NCBI RefSeq assembly: GCF_021130785.1
Contig: NW_025776226.1
Location: 62,001 to 126,000, forward strand
Origin: Homalodisca vitripennis
Taxonomy: Eukaryota > Arthropoda > Insecta > Hemiptera > Cicadellidae
Direction: 5' to 3'
Length of the DNA stretch: 64,000 nt
The notes under the pieces were generated by a model, which did no database searches, was not told the DNA's origin, and saw only the letters and a list, made by a program, of their open reading frames with translations. The translations under genes were made by a program, and so were the position numbers. Position 1 is the first letter of the stretch. Each line of letters starts with the position of its first letter. Positions 11,891 to 24,173 of the stretch are shown here, one piece after another.

Positions 11891-14800
11891 AGTTTTCAAT
11901 TACAGTATCTTTATCGCAATAGTTACTAAAGGACTTGTTAGTAAGAATTACTGCCAGTATATGTAACATACCCGTATTTTTTATTGCAGTATTAAGGAAT
12001 CTTAAGAAAGTAAAATCTTAATATTTTTAATAAATCTTCAGCTTACATTTTTAAAATTTTGAAGAATGAGGAACTATACTACAGGAACAGTGGGTTGAAT
12101 TTATGACGACTATTTTATAAATCTTGAATATAGGGGAGAGTTATTATTAAAAGGAATCATATCTGTCATTTTAAATATGGCTCCAGTGATTAAAATATTG
12201 CAAAGCATTTTCATACAATGTGTCCTTTTCACATCATTACAATATCAGTACGCATATACAGCGCAATTACCAAATCCAAGGTCGAGATCACATGTGTTTG
12301 TGTGCATTAGTTATGCTGTATCAATATCTGTTTGTTTAAGATACAAGTTAATTACCTAACCCAACACATTGACATGTCCTATTACGGTAATGGATTAACA
12401 ATAACTGGTGACGTAATGCTATGCTTTGTTGTATAGTTGTTTTACTAAGATTAAATTTTAATGAACGTTGTTATCTAGTTGTTATGAGATTGGTATGATA
12501 CAAGTTAAGATAATTTTTGCTGTAAAAATATTTAATTGATTTATTTAGTCTACTTATTTTATTAAGCTCTATTATATATTTTCCTTAATAAAATTATGCA
12601 ATAAATGCGTTTTTCTTAAGACAATAAAAATATTTTGGGACTGTAAAATAAATTTTGTGTAACCAGTTTTCAAGTACTAAATATACCAATTCTAGAAAGT
12701 ATGTCAGATATTTGATTATATACATACTATCAAAACGCATAATTTACAGAACGTCAGTCTGGTTGTTTCTCTTTGTCGGTTTCCGGCTTTTAGAGCAGTT
12801 GGCATGTTCGGAGCAAACTATTGGAGCTTTATTGTGTAGTTGTGTTTGTAAGAAAAACCACACGTTTCAGTGTTATGTAAATTGATATAATATTTTTTAA
12901 ACACATAATAATTATGTATTATCTGATTTTTGAGCTTTGGGGTAATAAATACCCGATATAGTACAGTTGTGTCATCGTTATTATGTTCATTCTTGAGAAA
13001 TGGCTAAACTAGAACAAATTGCAGTGTTATTAATGAAAAAGTAAAGAAAAAATGTCTTGATTTACAAGAAGCCAAGAAAACCTCTCTAATTCTTAACATG
13101 CTATTGATATTAACCTTCCACGATTACTATTATGAGAATTTGAAATGAAATTTTGATCAGACTTCCATTGCAAAACATGTCTGTTTCGCCTAACCTTTAA
13201 TTATCCTTTTTAACTAATTATACGTGTTCATTTACATTAAAAATTGAACAAGACAAACTAACAATATTACATTTATTCAAATTAAATAGAACTTCAAATG
13301 GACAAAGACTCCATTTAAATACGGTAAATCCCAAGATAGTACTATAATTATGATCCATTTATTGGTTTATAATTATATGCTTGCTCGAATTTCCATGAGT
13401 TTAGTTCCAATATAGATGGTGTTATTTTCCTACGTTGTTGCCGTCTACATCAGAACACATACATAATACAAACAGAAATTAGATGCATGGCGGAACTTAC
13501 ACATCCCGGACATATACATCTGGATTATATTTATTGGATGTGAAGTTGGTTAGCTAGTCTGTAATACTTGGTGTAGTAATAGTCTGTATATTAATAAAAT
13601 AAATTGTAACATAGATAATATTAAAATAAATATCAATAATTTACTTATTTATAGCTAAATAAGGAAACTTATTGAAACATAGCACACGTAATATATCGAG
13701 TAACGGCAGTACGTATGACGAAAAAAGCCCATATTTGGATTCTGTATAAAATGTGCTGATTATACATCACCAAGGTGTGTGGCAATTGGAAAGAATGCGC
13801 CTCCTGCAAGTTAAACCACGAGAATACGGTTGCAAACAGAAATACACACATAATACAAATACTTCTCCACCGTTGGTAAGAAATAGACAAAGGAAATAAT
13901 CCTACCTTGTTAAACTTAAAATTGGTTGAAGTTAAATTAAGAATAAAATAAATTCTTGCGAATATTAAAATGTTCGACTGTAAATCAGTACGTGGCAATT
14001 GTTAGCGTAGAATATAGTTATAACGTGAATATATGGGGAAATATTTATTGTAAATAATTCTTTCAAACGCTTAAAGTGTGTTAATAATTGTAATAGTCTA
14101 AACATAAGCAAAATATTATTACCACAATACAAAAAATTATCAGCGCAAAATCATACAAGATAACCGAGAGAAAAAAATTAATGGAAATACTGGAAGCGTC
14201 CAATTCAGTATTTTAATTAAACAATAAGACTTAGTCATAAGGTCGACAGTGCAGAATAAATTTATATGACTTCCGGCGTGAATAATCATACTTTAAATCG
14301 ATTGGTAAACACTTAAACTCATGTATATAAAAATTACCAACCAGTACCAATGCCTTTATATTACTGCACACACACAGTTTATATAAATGTTGGAAAAGTT
14401 TATCTACAGAAATATCTCACGTACATTACTTTACTTAAACATTATAATCTAAAAAAGTTTGAAGATCACAGTTTAAACGTGTTTTATCGAACTCTATAAG
14501 CTTATTTTTGTATTAAGCAGTACTATGTGTAGAAAGAAGCATTGAGTTTTTATAAAGACTCCAATAAATATTGCATAGTTTTGTTTAATACAAATATTTA
14601 CAGTATATTATCGTTCTCTAAACGTCTACTTCCAGTCCTACAGTAATATTTAAATAACCGTCAGCTTACACAGAGTATGTACAGAAGACATGTCCAAGCT
14701 TAACAATTTCCCCACAGAGAACCAGTGTACACAAAGCGTAGGCCTACAGGTGGTTCGCTCTGTTGATTACAAGTCAACTCTCTTAGCATACTGCTTTCAC

Positions 14801-16412
14801 GTACTGTGCCTGAATTGAACTATGCTTCAACAAATTTCTGAAATATTTCAAGGTTTGTAATTTTGTATACTATTTCCATGTTCCAATTACGTGGTTTTTT
14901 CCTTATCTACATTTATAAAACAAATAAAAAGAAAGCTGTAACTATATGTTTGCACAAAAAGTAGGAAAGAAGAGGGAATATATAATTCTTGATGTGGGAA
15001 AATCTGGATTATGTAGAAACAATTGTAATGCAGTATTTATTAATGTATTCAATTGAAAATCATTAATAATATTCAACATCCATGCACTTATAGCATGCGA
15101 CCTTAAATTTTGTTTGAATCCTACAATTATTTCTCAGGTTGCCTAGAAATAAAATCCTACGCCTAATCTAGTTGGACGCTTTGTATTTTTTTATATTCAT
15201 AAATTATTTCTCACGTTAGTAGAGCGTGTATCTAATTAACAATTTTATATTTTGCTATGGTATCTGGTTGAATATAAAAGATTTAACCTATAAATAATCG
15301 CATTTTTCTAATGGTATTACAATGTTTAGAAGAAAGTCTAGGTAAAACGTAAGTGAAGTATCTTCCTACGGTCAGTTCCCATGGGTTCCTAAGATCAAAG
15401 TCGAAGGGTTGGTACAATCATCGTCTTTTAATAGTTCCCATTATTTATTGAAAGAGAGTAGTAGTAGTTCAATGACATAAATTTTGCATTTAAAATGGGA
15501 AATGTAAAAAAGATTCATATTCCGTATCAAAAGAGTATGAATAGAAAAACAGGCAAATTGACATTAAAATTTTGTAGAATACGGTGAAAATGTGTGTACG
15601 GTTGGAAACACAGTGTGAAATAAATAAATCATGGTTACATCTGAAGCTTGTAACAAAGCCGAGTGCGTCTATCCAACAACTCTTTTGCAAGTCTCTTTTA
15701 CACCTCAATAAGTCTTGTGTCAGTCAATTTCACAAAATCATGCCTTGTAAATATATATGTTACCACGCTAGAATATCACACCGATCAAATATGATCAGAT
15801 TCTTTAATAATCTAAGACCTAAACAATGGTTTGACCTGACTTGTTTGATTTGTAAATAATTCCTTCCTTTTCTTTTCTATGCTGCTTTGCCATTTACACT
15901 GTAATGCAATAATTAGGCAATATAAATTTCACTACAAATCTCTTTTCTTTGTAATATTAATGTTTTACGTTGAGTATTAATTAACAAATTTTTCCTTCAA
16001 ACATAATCCCTTTATGCGTTTTAAGTAAATTCATGATGACACGGAGTATTTGAAAATTAATCGTCGAGCAATTTGAATTTTCAATAAATAAAAGTTATAT
16101 AATCTAAGAGTGTGACTTATTGCAAAATAAGTGTCCCTAAACTTATTAACTTTTAAAATATTTATAGTTTTAGAATTCATTTACATATTGTATGTATAAT
16201 TTACTTTTAATATTTATTTGTTGATAAATCAAAAAATATAAAAGTTAAGTTATTTCCTACTAAACTTAGTTATTAAAGATGTTTAACGTTCTATTATAAG
16301 TCACATTAGAAAAGGTTATTTAGAATAGTCTTTAATATAATAATGAATCATTCCTATTTAACAAATAATAATACACTGTAATTACTATTAGATTATATGT
16401 AATTTAAATATG

Positions 16413-16413
<1 letters not shown>
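11891..16413. other. AT-rich intergenic DNA
   Basis: No supported gene. GC-richer patches at about 12755-12880 and 14670-14820 have no recognisable domains, and open frames at 12655-12885, 13669-13998 and 15584-15859 resemble no family. They are recorded as chance frames. Confidence 0.45.
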
Positions 16414-16498
<85 letters not shown>

Positions 16499-16500
16499 CC
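16414..16500. repeat. (CT)n microsatellite
   Basis: About 87 bases of CT repeats with a few interruptions (CTAT, CTGT, CTTT, CCCT). It is the same simple motif that flanks the LINE at 24920-27324, but here no element is inserted. Confidence 0.95.
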
Positions 16501-16769
16501 TCTTACCTCACCACGTATAAATTCTGCTTTTATTTGTAGATAAAACCAAGTAATCTGATACATTCATTACAAGTTATTTCGGTTTTGGGAAACTTTCTTC
16601 GGATTCATGTAAATAATGGGACGGTATAAAAGGTACATTTTAATATATTTATAACATTATTCACGTCACTTTTTTAGCTTCGAACTAACGGCTATACCCA
16701 TACAGAACACTGATTGGATATATAATTTGGTGTTACTATCCTCTGAATACTTTCAAACTACAATGGCTC

Positions 16770-17590
16770 GTAAACCTACAGTGCGGTTTTGCTGGAGTCT
16801 CCATAGCTCAAGAAGAAATTTACCTAAATAATGGGTTTTAAAGTTAATTATAGACCAATTTACTAAACTCTACTAGCCTATAATGATCCAAATAGAAAAC
16901 TTTACTTAAAAACTGGTGCAAATGATATTGAATTAGGAGCGATTTCGTTTAAGGAATTAAGTGACAACAGAAAATATATAATAGAATATTCCAGCCAAAA
17001 ACTACAAGCAACGTAAATCCGTTAGTTTAATGTTGAAAAGGAGGCTTTGGCTGTGATTTGGGCTATTTGGGAAGTTGTACACTGATAACTCCGCCTTTCA
17101 ATGATATGTAACTACACGAAACACAGTACCCAGAAAGCTAACAAATCCACGAAAGAATGGGGATACCGTCAACCTTGGCCAGTAGTCGCATTTGTTCTTA
17201 TATTACCATATCCATGGATTTCACAATGCCACAAAATGTATTCTGCTGGTAAATTATTTTTTCCCAGTTAGGTAAAAACTTTCACCTTCTTACAAGTAAA
17301 AACAGCTTGAATTCTAAAAATTTTTAAATAAGAGATATTTAGCCGTTACTGCTCTCCTCTCTACCTGTTAACAGATAATGGTAGCAAATTCTCGTCCAGG
17401 TTAAGGAATAAAACATTCGGTGAACTTAAGATTGAACACTGGGCAAGTCCCATCAACCGTCGTCACGCGAATCCAACTGAACTTAGTAATTGTTCCAAGA
17501 ACTTAAGAAATTTGTTGTAAATTATTCTACAGGGCAAAAAACTTAAAACGTGGAAGCAGCAAATTCCCCAGTCACTCTTCTCTCGCATAC
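16770..17590 (+). pseudogene. Decayed Ty3/gypsy pol fragment (RNase H and integrase)
   Basis: Near 16873-17060 one frame gives 'LAYNDPNRKLYLKTGANDIE', then 'YIIEYSSQKLQA' and 'FNVEKEALAVIWAI', which follow the gypsy RNase H order (TDAS region, YASRxL, EKExLAVVWA). A first-aspartate change (TGAND where TDAS is usual) and stops mark it as dead. Near 17330-17520 another frame gives 'LLTDNGSKFSSR' and, 34 residues on, 'RRHANPTELSN'. These correspond to the second Asp and the Glu of a gypsy integrase DDE core (TDNGxxF ... ANPxEr-N). Sequence between them and the ends are not readable. It is older than the gypsy element at 55619-63952 and only distantly similar to it. Confidence 0.7.
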
Positions 17591-17643
17591 GCATACGTGA
17601 CAGATACGGCCAAATAAAAAATAATTGAATCGGAAAAATTAAG

Positions 17644-17714
17644 CGCGCTGTGGTGTAACGGTATCATATTCACCCGGCAAGTGAGAGATCCGGGTTCGAC
17701 TCCCGGCGGAGCAA
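17644..17714 (+). tRNA. tRNA-like sequence, anticodon position GGC, array B copy 1
   Basis: Same 71-nt cloverleaf as the other copies, with a perfect T-arm and an intact B-box. The acceptor has a T4-to-G change and the D-loop has CGG in place of TGG, weakening the A-box. Leader (ATTGAATCGGAAAAATTA) and trailer (TACTTTTTGTGATTCAAT) remain largely complementary. Confidence 0.55.
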
Positions 17715-17895
17715 GTACTTTTTGTGATTCAATGTTTATTGAAATTAAATAAGGCTATTGCCATTTATACAATTTAACGTAAATAAAAGTCGTTTGACAG
17801 GTATTTGTTCTTCGGACCATATGTTCGTTTGCTTATTTAAACGCATATGTGACAGATACGGCCAAATACAAAATAATTGGATCGGAAAAAGTAAG

Positions 17896-17966
17896 CGCTC
17901 TGTGGTGTAATGGTAGCACATTCACCCGGCAAGTGAGAGATCCTGGTTCGACTCCCGGCGGAGAAA
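17896..17966 (+). tRNA. tRNA-like sequence, anticodon position GGC, array B copy 2
   Basis: Best-preserved A-box (TGGTGTAATGG). A C-to-T change in the T-stem and loss of C71 (GAGAAA in place of GAGCAA) weaken the fold. A TTTTT pol III terminator lies just downstream. As with the others, C33 in the anticodon loop argues against a working tRNA. Confidence 0.55.
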
Positions 17967-18034
17967 GTACTTTTTGTGATTCAATGTTTATTGAAATTAA
18001 ATAAGGCTATTGCCATTTATACAACTTAACGTAT

Positions 18035-18041
<7 letters not shown>

Positions 18042-18097
<56 letters not shown>
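18042..18097. repeat. (AT)n microsatellite
   Basis: About 56 bases of uninterrupted AT repeat, directly at the 3' end of tRNA-like array B. Confidence 0.95.
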
Positions 18098-18104
<7 letters not shown>

Positions 18105-18549
18105 AGAGCAGTTTCAAAAGAAAACTACAATTTTTTCGTACAATATTTCGTTGTAATTAACAACTTTTCAAGTACACTTTTAAAATATACACAGAATATA
18201 TATATATTCTTAAACGTTTTTGGACAGCTGAACATGTATGTTGGTTGAATTGAGATATATACAAGGTGTCCAAAAAGTCCAAAACTATTTGCTATTAATT
18301 GTTGTTGTAGAATAATAAGTTTCATTATTTCTGAGAGGTATCGGAAATAAAACAAACAAGGAAAAGTTATGTGTTATGATAAACCAAAAAGAGAAAGTTA
18401 TTTGTGACTGAAAGTGGGTATTCCCGCAGGCAGTAACCATTCTTGCTTTAGTTAGATGTTATTAGTGGCATTCTACTCGTTAGTAAAGACAGATCATAAC
18501 ATTTGTTTACTTTTAATTTGTTTCAACTTAGTTTTATTTTGTCTTTGTT

Positions 18550-19581
18550 ATGGCACTTAGTGAACGTGAGAGAGTTACCATATTAATAATTCGTGGTTGG
18601 GGGGATTTAACACGGTCTCACAGTGAAGTTCAACGCCTATTCAATGACTCATTTCCAAACCGAAACTCAATATCAAAATCAAAAGTTACGAGAACAATAG
18701 ACCGTTTTGTAACTCATGGAACTGTCTCTGATCTCCCTAAAAGTGGTCGTCCACCAAGTGCAACCGATCAGTATTCGAGTGTGGAAGTTCTTCAGTCATT
18801 CAATGAGAATCCTCATGAAACGCTCAGATCGGCTGCAGGCAATCATGATATGTCCAAAAGATCTGTATAAAAAATTTGGCATAAAAGTGGTTTCAAGCCA
18901 TACAATTTTACATTGCATCAAGAACTAAAGGAAGACGATTTTGACAGGCGTCTTGAGATTTGTGAAATTATGATGACCAAGCTAGAGGCTACATTCATGT
19001 TAAATGGCAATGTAATCAAACACAACTGCCGTTACTGGACTGATAGTAATAAACACTGGGAGATAAAGGGTCACACGCAACACCCACAAAAGTTGAATGT
19101 CTGGGCATATTACGTGGAAGAATTATGGGGCCGTTTTTATAACGGAAATTTAGACAGAGATTTCTATCTAGACATGCTCAGAAACCGTATTATACCAGCT
19201 CTTTGAAATATTGTTGGTGAAAACTTGGTTCAAATCTGATTTCAACAAGACGGAGCACCCCCGAACTACAGGAATATTGTAAGCGATTACTTAAATGTTA
19301 TGTTCCCTCAAAGATGGATCGGAAGAAGAGGTGCCATTGAATGGTTCTCCCCCGCTCGTTCCCCCGAGTTAACTCTTTTGGATTTCTTATTCTGGGTTAG
19401 CTTAAAAATAGGGTGTATAAAAGAAAACCACAGGATTTCTAAGAATTGAGGAACAGGACCTTAGAAGAAAGTGGTTGTTTGGAACGTGAGGAAACAGGAC
19501 TACAACACGCTGTGGAGGCCTTTTATCACCGATTATCTCACTGTCAAACAACAGTAGGCGGACACTTCGAGCATCTGTTGT
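18550..19581 (+). pseudogene. Mariner-like transposase (DUF4817-type helix-turn-helix head), broken
   Basis: Cut-and-paste transposase remnant. From ATG 18550 ('MALSERERVTIL') the first 106 codons encode the paired helix-turn-helix DNA-binding head, with the GRPPSATD linker near codon 74. A TAA at 18868 interrupts, then the same frame goes on with 'LHQELKEDDFDRRLEI', 'HNCRYW', 'HPQKLNVWAY' and 'LRNRIIPAL'. Further stops lie at 19204 and about 19237, followed by 'FQQDGAPPN' (second catalytic Asp) and 'ARSPELTLLDFLFW' (third acidic position). After about 19405 the C-terminus continues in another frame to a stop at 19581 ('GGHFEHLL'). About a dozen residues before 'EATFMLNG' are lost, and the usual FSDEATF reads KLEATF, so the first catalytic Asp is absent. 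Dead by several independent lesions. Confidence 0.85.
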
Positions 19582-19677
19582 GAAAAGGCTCTCTGTAAGT
19601 AGTAATCTTCTAATGCCTAAAACATTGCAAATAATGAAACTTATTATTCTACAACAATAATTAATTGTAAACAGTTT

Positions 19678-20150
19678 TGAGTTAGTAAAGTTAAGATCAA
19701 AAAGCTCATCAGTGTATTTTTTACATTAACCTAAGTTGCAAACTCAAGCCATCTTTGAACGGCTTTTATTTTATATGCATATCAACCTATGCTTACATTT
19801 AAGATTTTCTTCTGACTCCTAGCGGGCCGTCCCCTTGAGGAAGTAGCGGATCACTGAGTTTGTGATAAAATAGATTTTTATGTCCAGTAACTTTGTGTAA
19901 GGTTTTGTAGCTCTATTTTAAATATTTTGACAGGTATTTGGTCTTCCGATCATATGTTAGTTTGCTTATTTAAACACATATGTGACAGATACGGCCAAAT
20001 GCAAAATAATTGAATCGGAAAAAGTAAGCGCTCTGTGGTGTAATGGTAGCACATTCACCTGGCAAGTGAGAGATCCGGGTTCGACTCCCGGCGGAGCAAG
20101 TAATTTTTGCGATTCAATGTTTATTGAAATTAAATATTATAACCGACCCG
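19678..20150 (+). repeat. Insertion carrying tRNA-like unit C inside the mariner 3' TIR
   Basis: This roughly 470-base segment separates the outer and inner halves of the mariner 3' inverted repeat. Its right part (about 19928-20135) is the ~252-bp tRNA-like unit, nearly complete, ending in TTATTGAAATTAAAT. The left part (19678-19927) has no match elsewhere in the window and includes a GC-richer CTAGCGGGCCGTCCCCTTGA patch near 19820. No clear target-site duplication was seen, so the exact insertion limits are approximate. Confidence 0.65.
20029..20099 (+). tRNA. tRNA-like sequence, anticodon position GGC, unit C
   Basis: The most canonical copy. The cloverleaf has T8, A14, G18G19, A21, a 5-bp anticodon stem, loop CTGGCAA with the normal T33, anticodon GGC, and a perfect CCGGG/CCCGG T-stem with TTCGACT loop. 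A- and B-boxes are intact and TTTTT follows within a few bases. Leader 20009-20026 and trailer 20101-20118 can pair over about 17 bases beyond the acceptor stem. The C1-A72 mismatch and the unusual anticodon still point to a tRNA-derived repeat. Confidence 0.6.
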
Positions 20151-20171
20151 GGATTTTTTGGACACCTTGTA

Positions 20172-23100
20172 TATACAAACAGATGTTATTGGACAGCTGA
20201 GCGTGCATGTGATTGATTGCCTTTGTATATAGCACGTTATACCTGTATACAAATGTGTTTTACAAACTAAATGTATTTGAGCATGTATATTCTAGTATTA
20301 CACACCATACTTAATACAAATTTTTCCAACTAAAAAGTATCACTCGTTCATGTTTTAAAGTTTAACTAAGGTAGCATATTATTTTGAAAAGTCACAGGCT
20401 GGTTTATAAATGTAATTATTTGTTTTTTTACAAATGATATGATTGTCCGTTTATCTGTAAAAGAATATATTTAATGTACCTAATTCTTTTATATAAGTAC
20501 TTTGGTGCTAAATATCTTACATTTACCATACATGGTTTCAAATATAGTGTTGTAAATATAGGTATACATTCATAAACATATAAGATAACTTTTCAGACTG
20601 TGCCGATTTACTAATAATACTTACGAGTTATTTACCTGTAATTCCCTAAAAGTGTATATGCCTAATTTGCTTGCTTCGTTTTCACTTCGGTTATCATTTT
20701 CGAAGGTATGAATATCTGAAAAGTTTACATAGTACAGTGTATGCTCTCAGTTCCTACTAACTTTTTACTATATATTCCTACTAACATTCTTTATTAAAAT
20801 ATATCAATATTAATGTACCTAACCAGTATCTTATAACAGATACAATATCATCGAATAAAACATTTCCTTTAATAATGTCTTGTGTATTACTTTGTGACTC
20901 ATTCGCTATGATCAATGGTCAAATGCTTTTATTGAAGGAGCAAATGGCATGTTGATTATGTTAGTACCCTTCGTTTTTTTTCCTTTAGCTATTATACATA
21001 TGGCGTCCTACAATAGCAAACGAAACTAATTTCTGGTACCATATATGCACACGTTCTCAAGGTTTAAGTAAAACCTAAGTAATCGAATTGATTTCATTCA
21101 TAAATGTTGCCATATATAATAAAAACTAATAATACTATTTGATATGCATCACACGATTTCAGCTGATAATTATTCATGCACATACAAAATATCGAGAAAT
21201 ACCTCGGCATATTACATTCTATCCTCACAGTCACAACATATTTCATTACTAGTACTGAAAATGACCTATTGCGGAGCGAGATTGCATAGACAGATGGAAG
21301 ATGTAATCGAGCCCTGAAATAGAACTCTCTAGTATAAAACAAACTGTTTATTTTGCAAAAAGCTCTTAAATTCTTCAACATGTTTAGTAATTATTTTTTC
21401 AGAAACACTATTTTATAATTAAATTAAATTGTTAACTTTAATATTTTAGGACTGTTAATATAAATATTGAACGACACTGATGCGATTTTTAAAAATTTTT
21501 CATGGGTAAAAATTGTTTATATAAAGAAAAAAATATTTACATAGGAAAATTAATGTTTAGGAGAGCAAATAGCTGCTTATTACAAGGGAAATGATAACGC
21601 AGAACTCTATAATAATCTAGAGTGATTTAAATATTTTGTTTTCATTCAAGTGCAGTTTTAGGTGGTATTTTAGAGTAAAGGTATTTCTATGTTTTATTTT
21701 TATATTGAACTAATATGATTGCCAAGTTTATTTTCAAATACCAACTATGTTTTTCGTCATTAAGTATTATACATCCAAACATTTTCGGTAGCTTTATAAT
21801 AGATTTATTTATATTTAAAATACATTTACTGGCTTATTTCCAATAGGAAATATATACACTGATTTAAAATACTTCTCCAGTAAAAGTTTTATATAATAAA
21901 CTAACAGGTTTGGTACGATAAGATAATAAAAGATGCGTATGGTTACGGGACATCCTAACGGATTTCCTTTCAAATTTCCGATAGAATACCCGAAAAAGCC
22001 CACTACGGAGAGAAATTTCCTTTTGTGCTTTATAGAGTTATTGTTATCTCTGAGTTCTTGAACTGCTTCTCTTAGCCGTTCCAGTGGCCCACTGTAAATA
22101 TTGGTGAATTACTAAGAGCAGTACACCTGTGGTACACAGAACACATAAATAATATTACTTTTAATTATTATTAATATGTCAGGAATCAAAAACAAAATGC
22201 TTGAAAGAGAGAATGAATTTTTCATCTATACATTTAATGAGGATTTTGAAACTTGTATTTTAATTGTATTATTAAAAGTTGATAATTATGGTTATGTATG
22301 AATTTTGTTTAGCGTTAATGGGTTGTAAATTAAATGCAATTTAGTAAATAAAAGCAAAATGAATAATTATAATAATAAAATATTTAGTTTTAAATATTTC
22401 TAAGTCTATGAATTTATTGCCAGAAATTATTCTTAATATTCTAAGGATCTCTTTTAAAGTTGCGTAACATTTCGTTGCTTGAATTTAGTTTTAAGGGGAG
22501 AAGGATTGGGAAGGAAAAATATATAAAAAATGCCCTTGTAAATCATGGTGAGTTTATTAAATTATCTACTATATAGACTGAACTTTTAATACTGCTAGGA
22601 GAACTTGTTTAGTAAGCATACACAAGATATAAGGTATTTAAATTTAGTTTTCAAAGTAACCTGACACATGTGCTGCTGGCTATTCTACACTGGAACATTA
22701 GTAGGAAATTTGTTTGTCTCTAAGCGCTTGAAATAGAACTATATTACTCAATCTTAAAAATGTCCCCCCTTGAGTAAACTTTAGAGAGTATTAATTTAAA
22801 GTAGATGGGGAGTTAGTGCTACAAATATCAGGAACATTTTACCTTTAGTGGATTAGGCAGACACAATTCTATATACACGTTCAAAAATAATTATTGTTCT
22901 TGAAGTACCTCTTCTAAAAGTTCTAAAATTCGTAAACCCTGTGACCCCGCCAGAAAACTATCGGTATGGCGTAGGTAGATCAGAACCTACACCATCAGTG
23001 AAGGACGTGTAAAATAAAACTTACACTTACAACATAATACAAAGTATTTTGGACGTATATTGATACACAGATTTTGTATTATTGTTTGAACAATTCTATT

Positions 23101-24171
23101 CTCTCTATGTATAAGGTACATTACTTTTATGATACAGTTAAAAAATTTAAACTGCACTGTATCACGTTTTGTACATTCTGGAGTTGCTATAACAGATTCA
23201 CAATTAACAATAATAAAAATATCTGTATGTTGTAATTTATAGTTACATCACTAACTGGAAAAAAGTGATTGCTGTTGTTTTTATGATGGCATTTTATGTA
23301 TGTGAACGTGATAATAATAATTAATAATACTCAATTTACAATCGAATACCATGATACCAGTTTTTAGTACTGCTTTAATTATTTCATACCTGTTGCTCGA
23401 GTAAAAATTATATGTTTGGATCTTTTACTTGCCAATGCTAGACAAGAGCTCATTTTTCATCTTCGTTTAGTCTGGCTAAGTTTGTAAAATGTTTTATGTT
23501 GATCGTAGATTCAACTTCACTGTATATTTATTTATAGAGTAAGATTACAAATAATTTCCCGAGTTTTTCTAACATGTAAGGTGAGGTAATTTTGTTACGG
23601 AAATATGAAAACTTAGCATTGAAAAAAATGTACTAAGATTCCTGACATAATACTTATTTTAAAAAGTGTATTGACAGTACTATATGGCCTGTACAATAAT
23701 CTTATTTAAACACGTTTTTAAAACAGCATATTCAGATTTCTTCGAACTGTTACGCGTAACAATCAGTCCAAATTCAGTGTGGCGTTTTATAATTAGGTTT
23801 AAATATCCAAATGTTCTTTACAAGGAAGTTACATGTAAAAAAAACTACTATTCCATTCAAATAATAAATTTTTAATGATATAAACCGAATTCCTTTAGCG
23901 CATTATTCATTACAATTGATATAGTGGCATATATGGGCCTCTAAAAATTCCTAGAAATCGTAAAGTTTATAACAAACACTAGAAATGAATACCATTCCGT
24001 AAATGTAATCCCATATAATTAATGTTTAAATATTTTGTTATTATAAATTAATCTTCCGTTATCTAGGCAAACTGGCACCATAAGAAACGTATAAATCTAC
24101 TGCTTACAATTTAAATCCATTATATCATATTCTAAACCCAATTGCAATGTATGTAATATACATTACTTAAA
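20172..24171. other. AT-rich intergenic DNA
   Basis: No supported gene. One neat hairpin at 22966-22995 (ATGGCGTAGGT, 8-base loop, ACCTACACCAT; 10 of 11 pairs plus a G-T) is of unknown meaning. Open frames at 21094-21381 and 21815-22003 show no family features. Confidence 0.45.
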
Positions 24172-24173
24172 TA

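Larger units (their letters stand above)
17586..18041 (+). repeat. tRNA-like tandem repeat, array B (nearly two units of 252 bp)
   Basis: Two consecutive copies of the unit described for array A, on the plus strand, with tRNA-like bodies exactly 252 bases apart (17644 and 17896). The inter-unit segment carries AAATTAAATAAGGCTATTGC, GACAGGTATTTG and GTGACAGATACGGCCAAATA. The array ends in GTATATACATG and runs straight into an (AT)n tract. Confidence 0.85.
18262..20169 (+). mobile_element. Mariner-like DNA transposon, inactive, TA target duplication
   Basis: The termini are inverted (CAAGGTGTCCAAAAA at 18262; TTTTTTGGACACCTTG ending at 20169) and flanked by TA on both sides (18260-18261; 20170-20171), the Tc1/mariner signature. 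A long inner part of the inverted repeat is also visible: 18281-18333 is complementary to 19628-19677 (ATTGTTGTAGAATAATAAGT and its complement). The 3' inverted repeat is split: its outer end (20151-20169) and inner part (19628-19677) are separated by about 470 bases containing tRNA-like unit C. Without that insertion the element would be about 1.43 kb. It contains the broken transposase gene at 18550-19581. Confidence 0.85.

Noticed and set aside
17644..20099. Functional host tRNA-Ala genes
   Set aside because: GGC anticodon, C33 in most copies, a C1-A72 mismatch and conserved repeat flanks argue for a tRNA-derived repeat.
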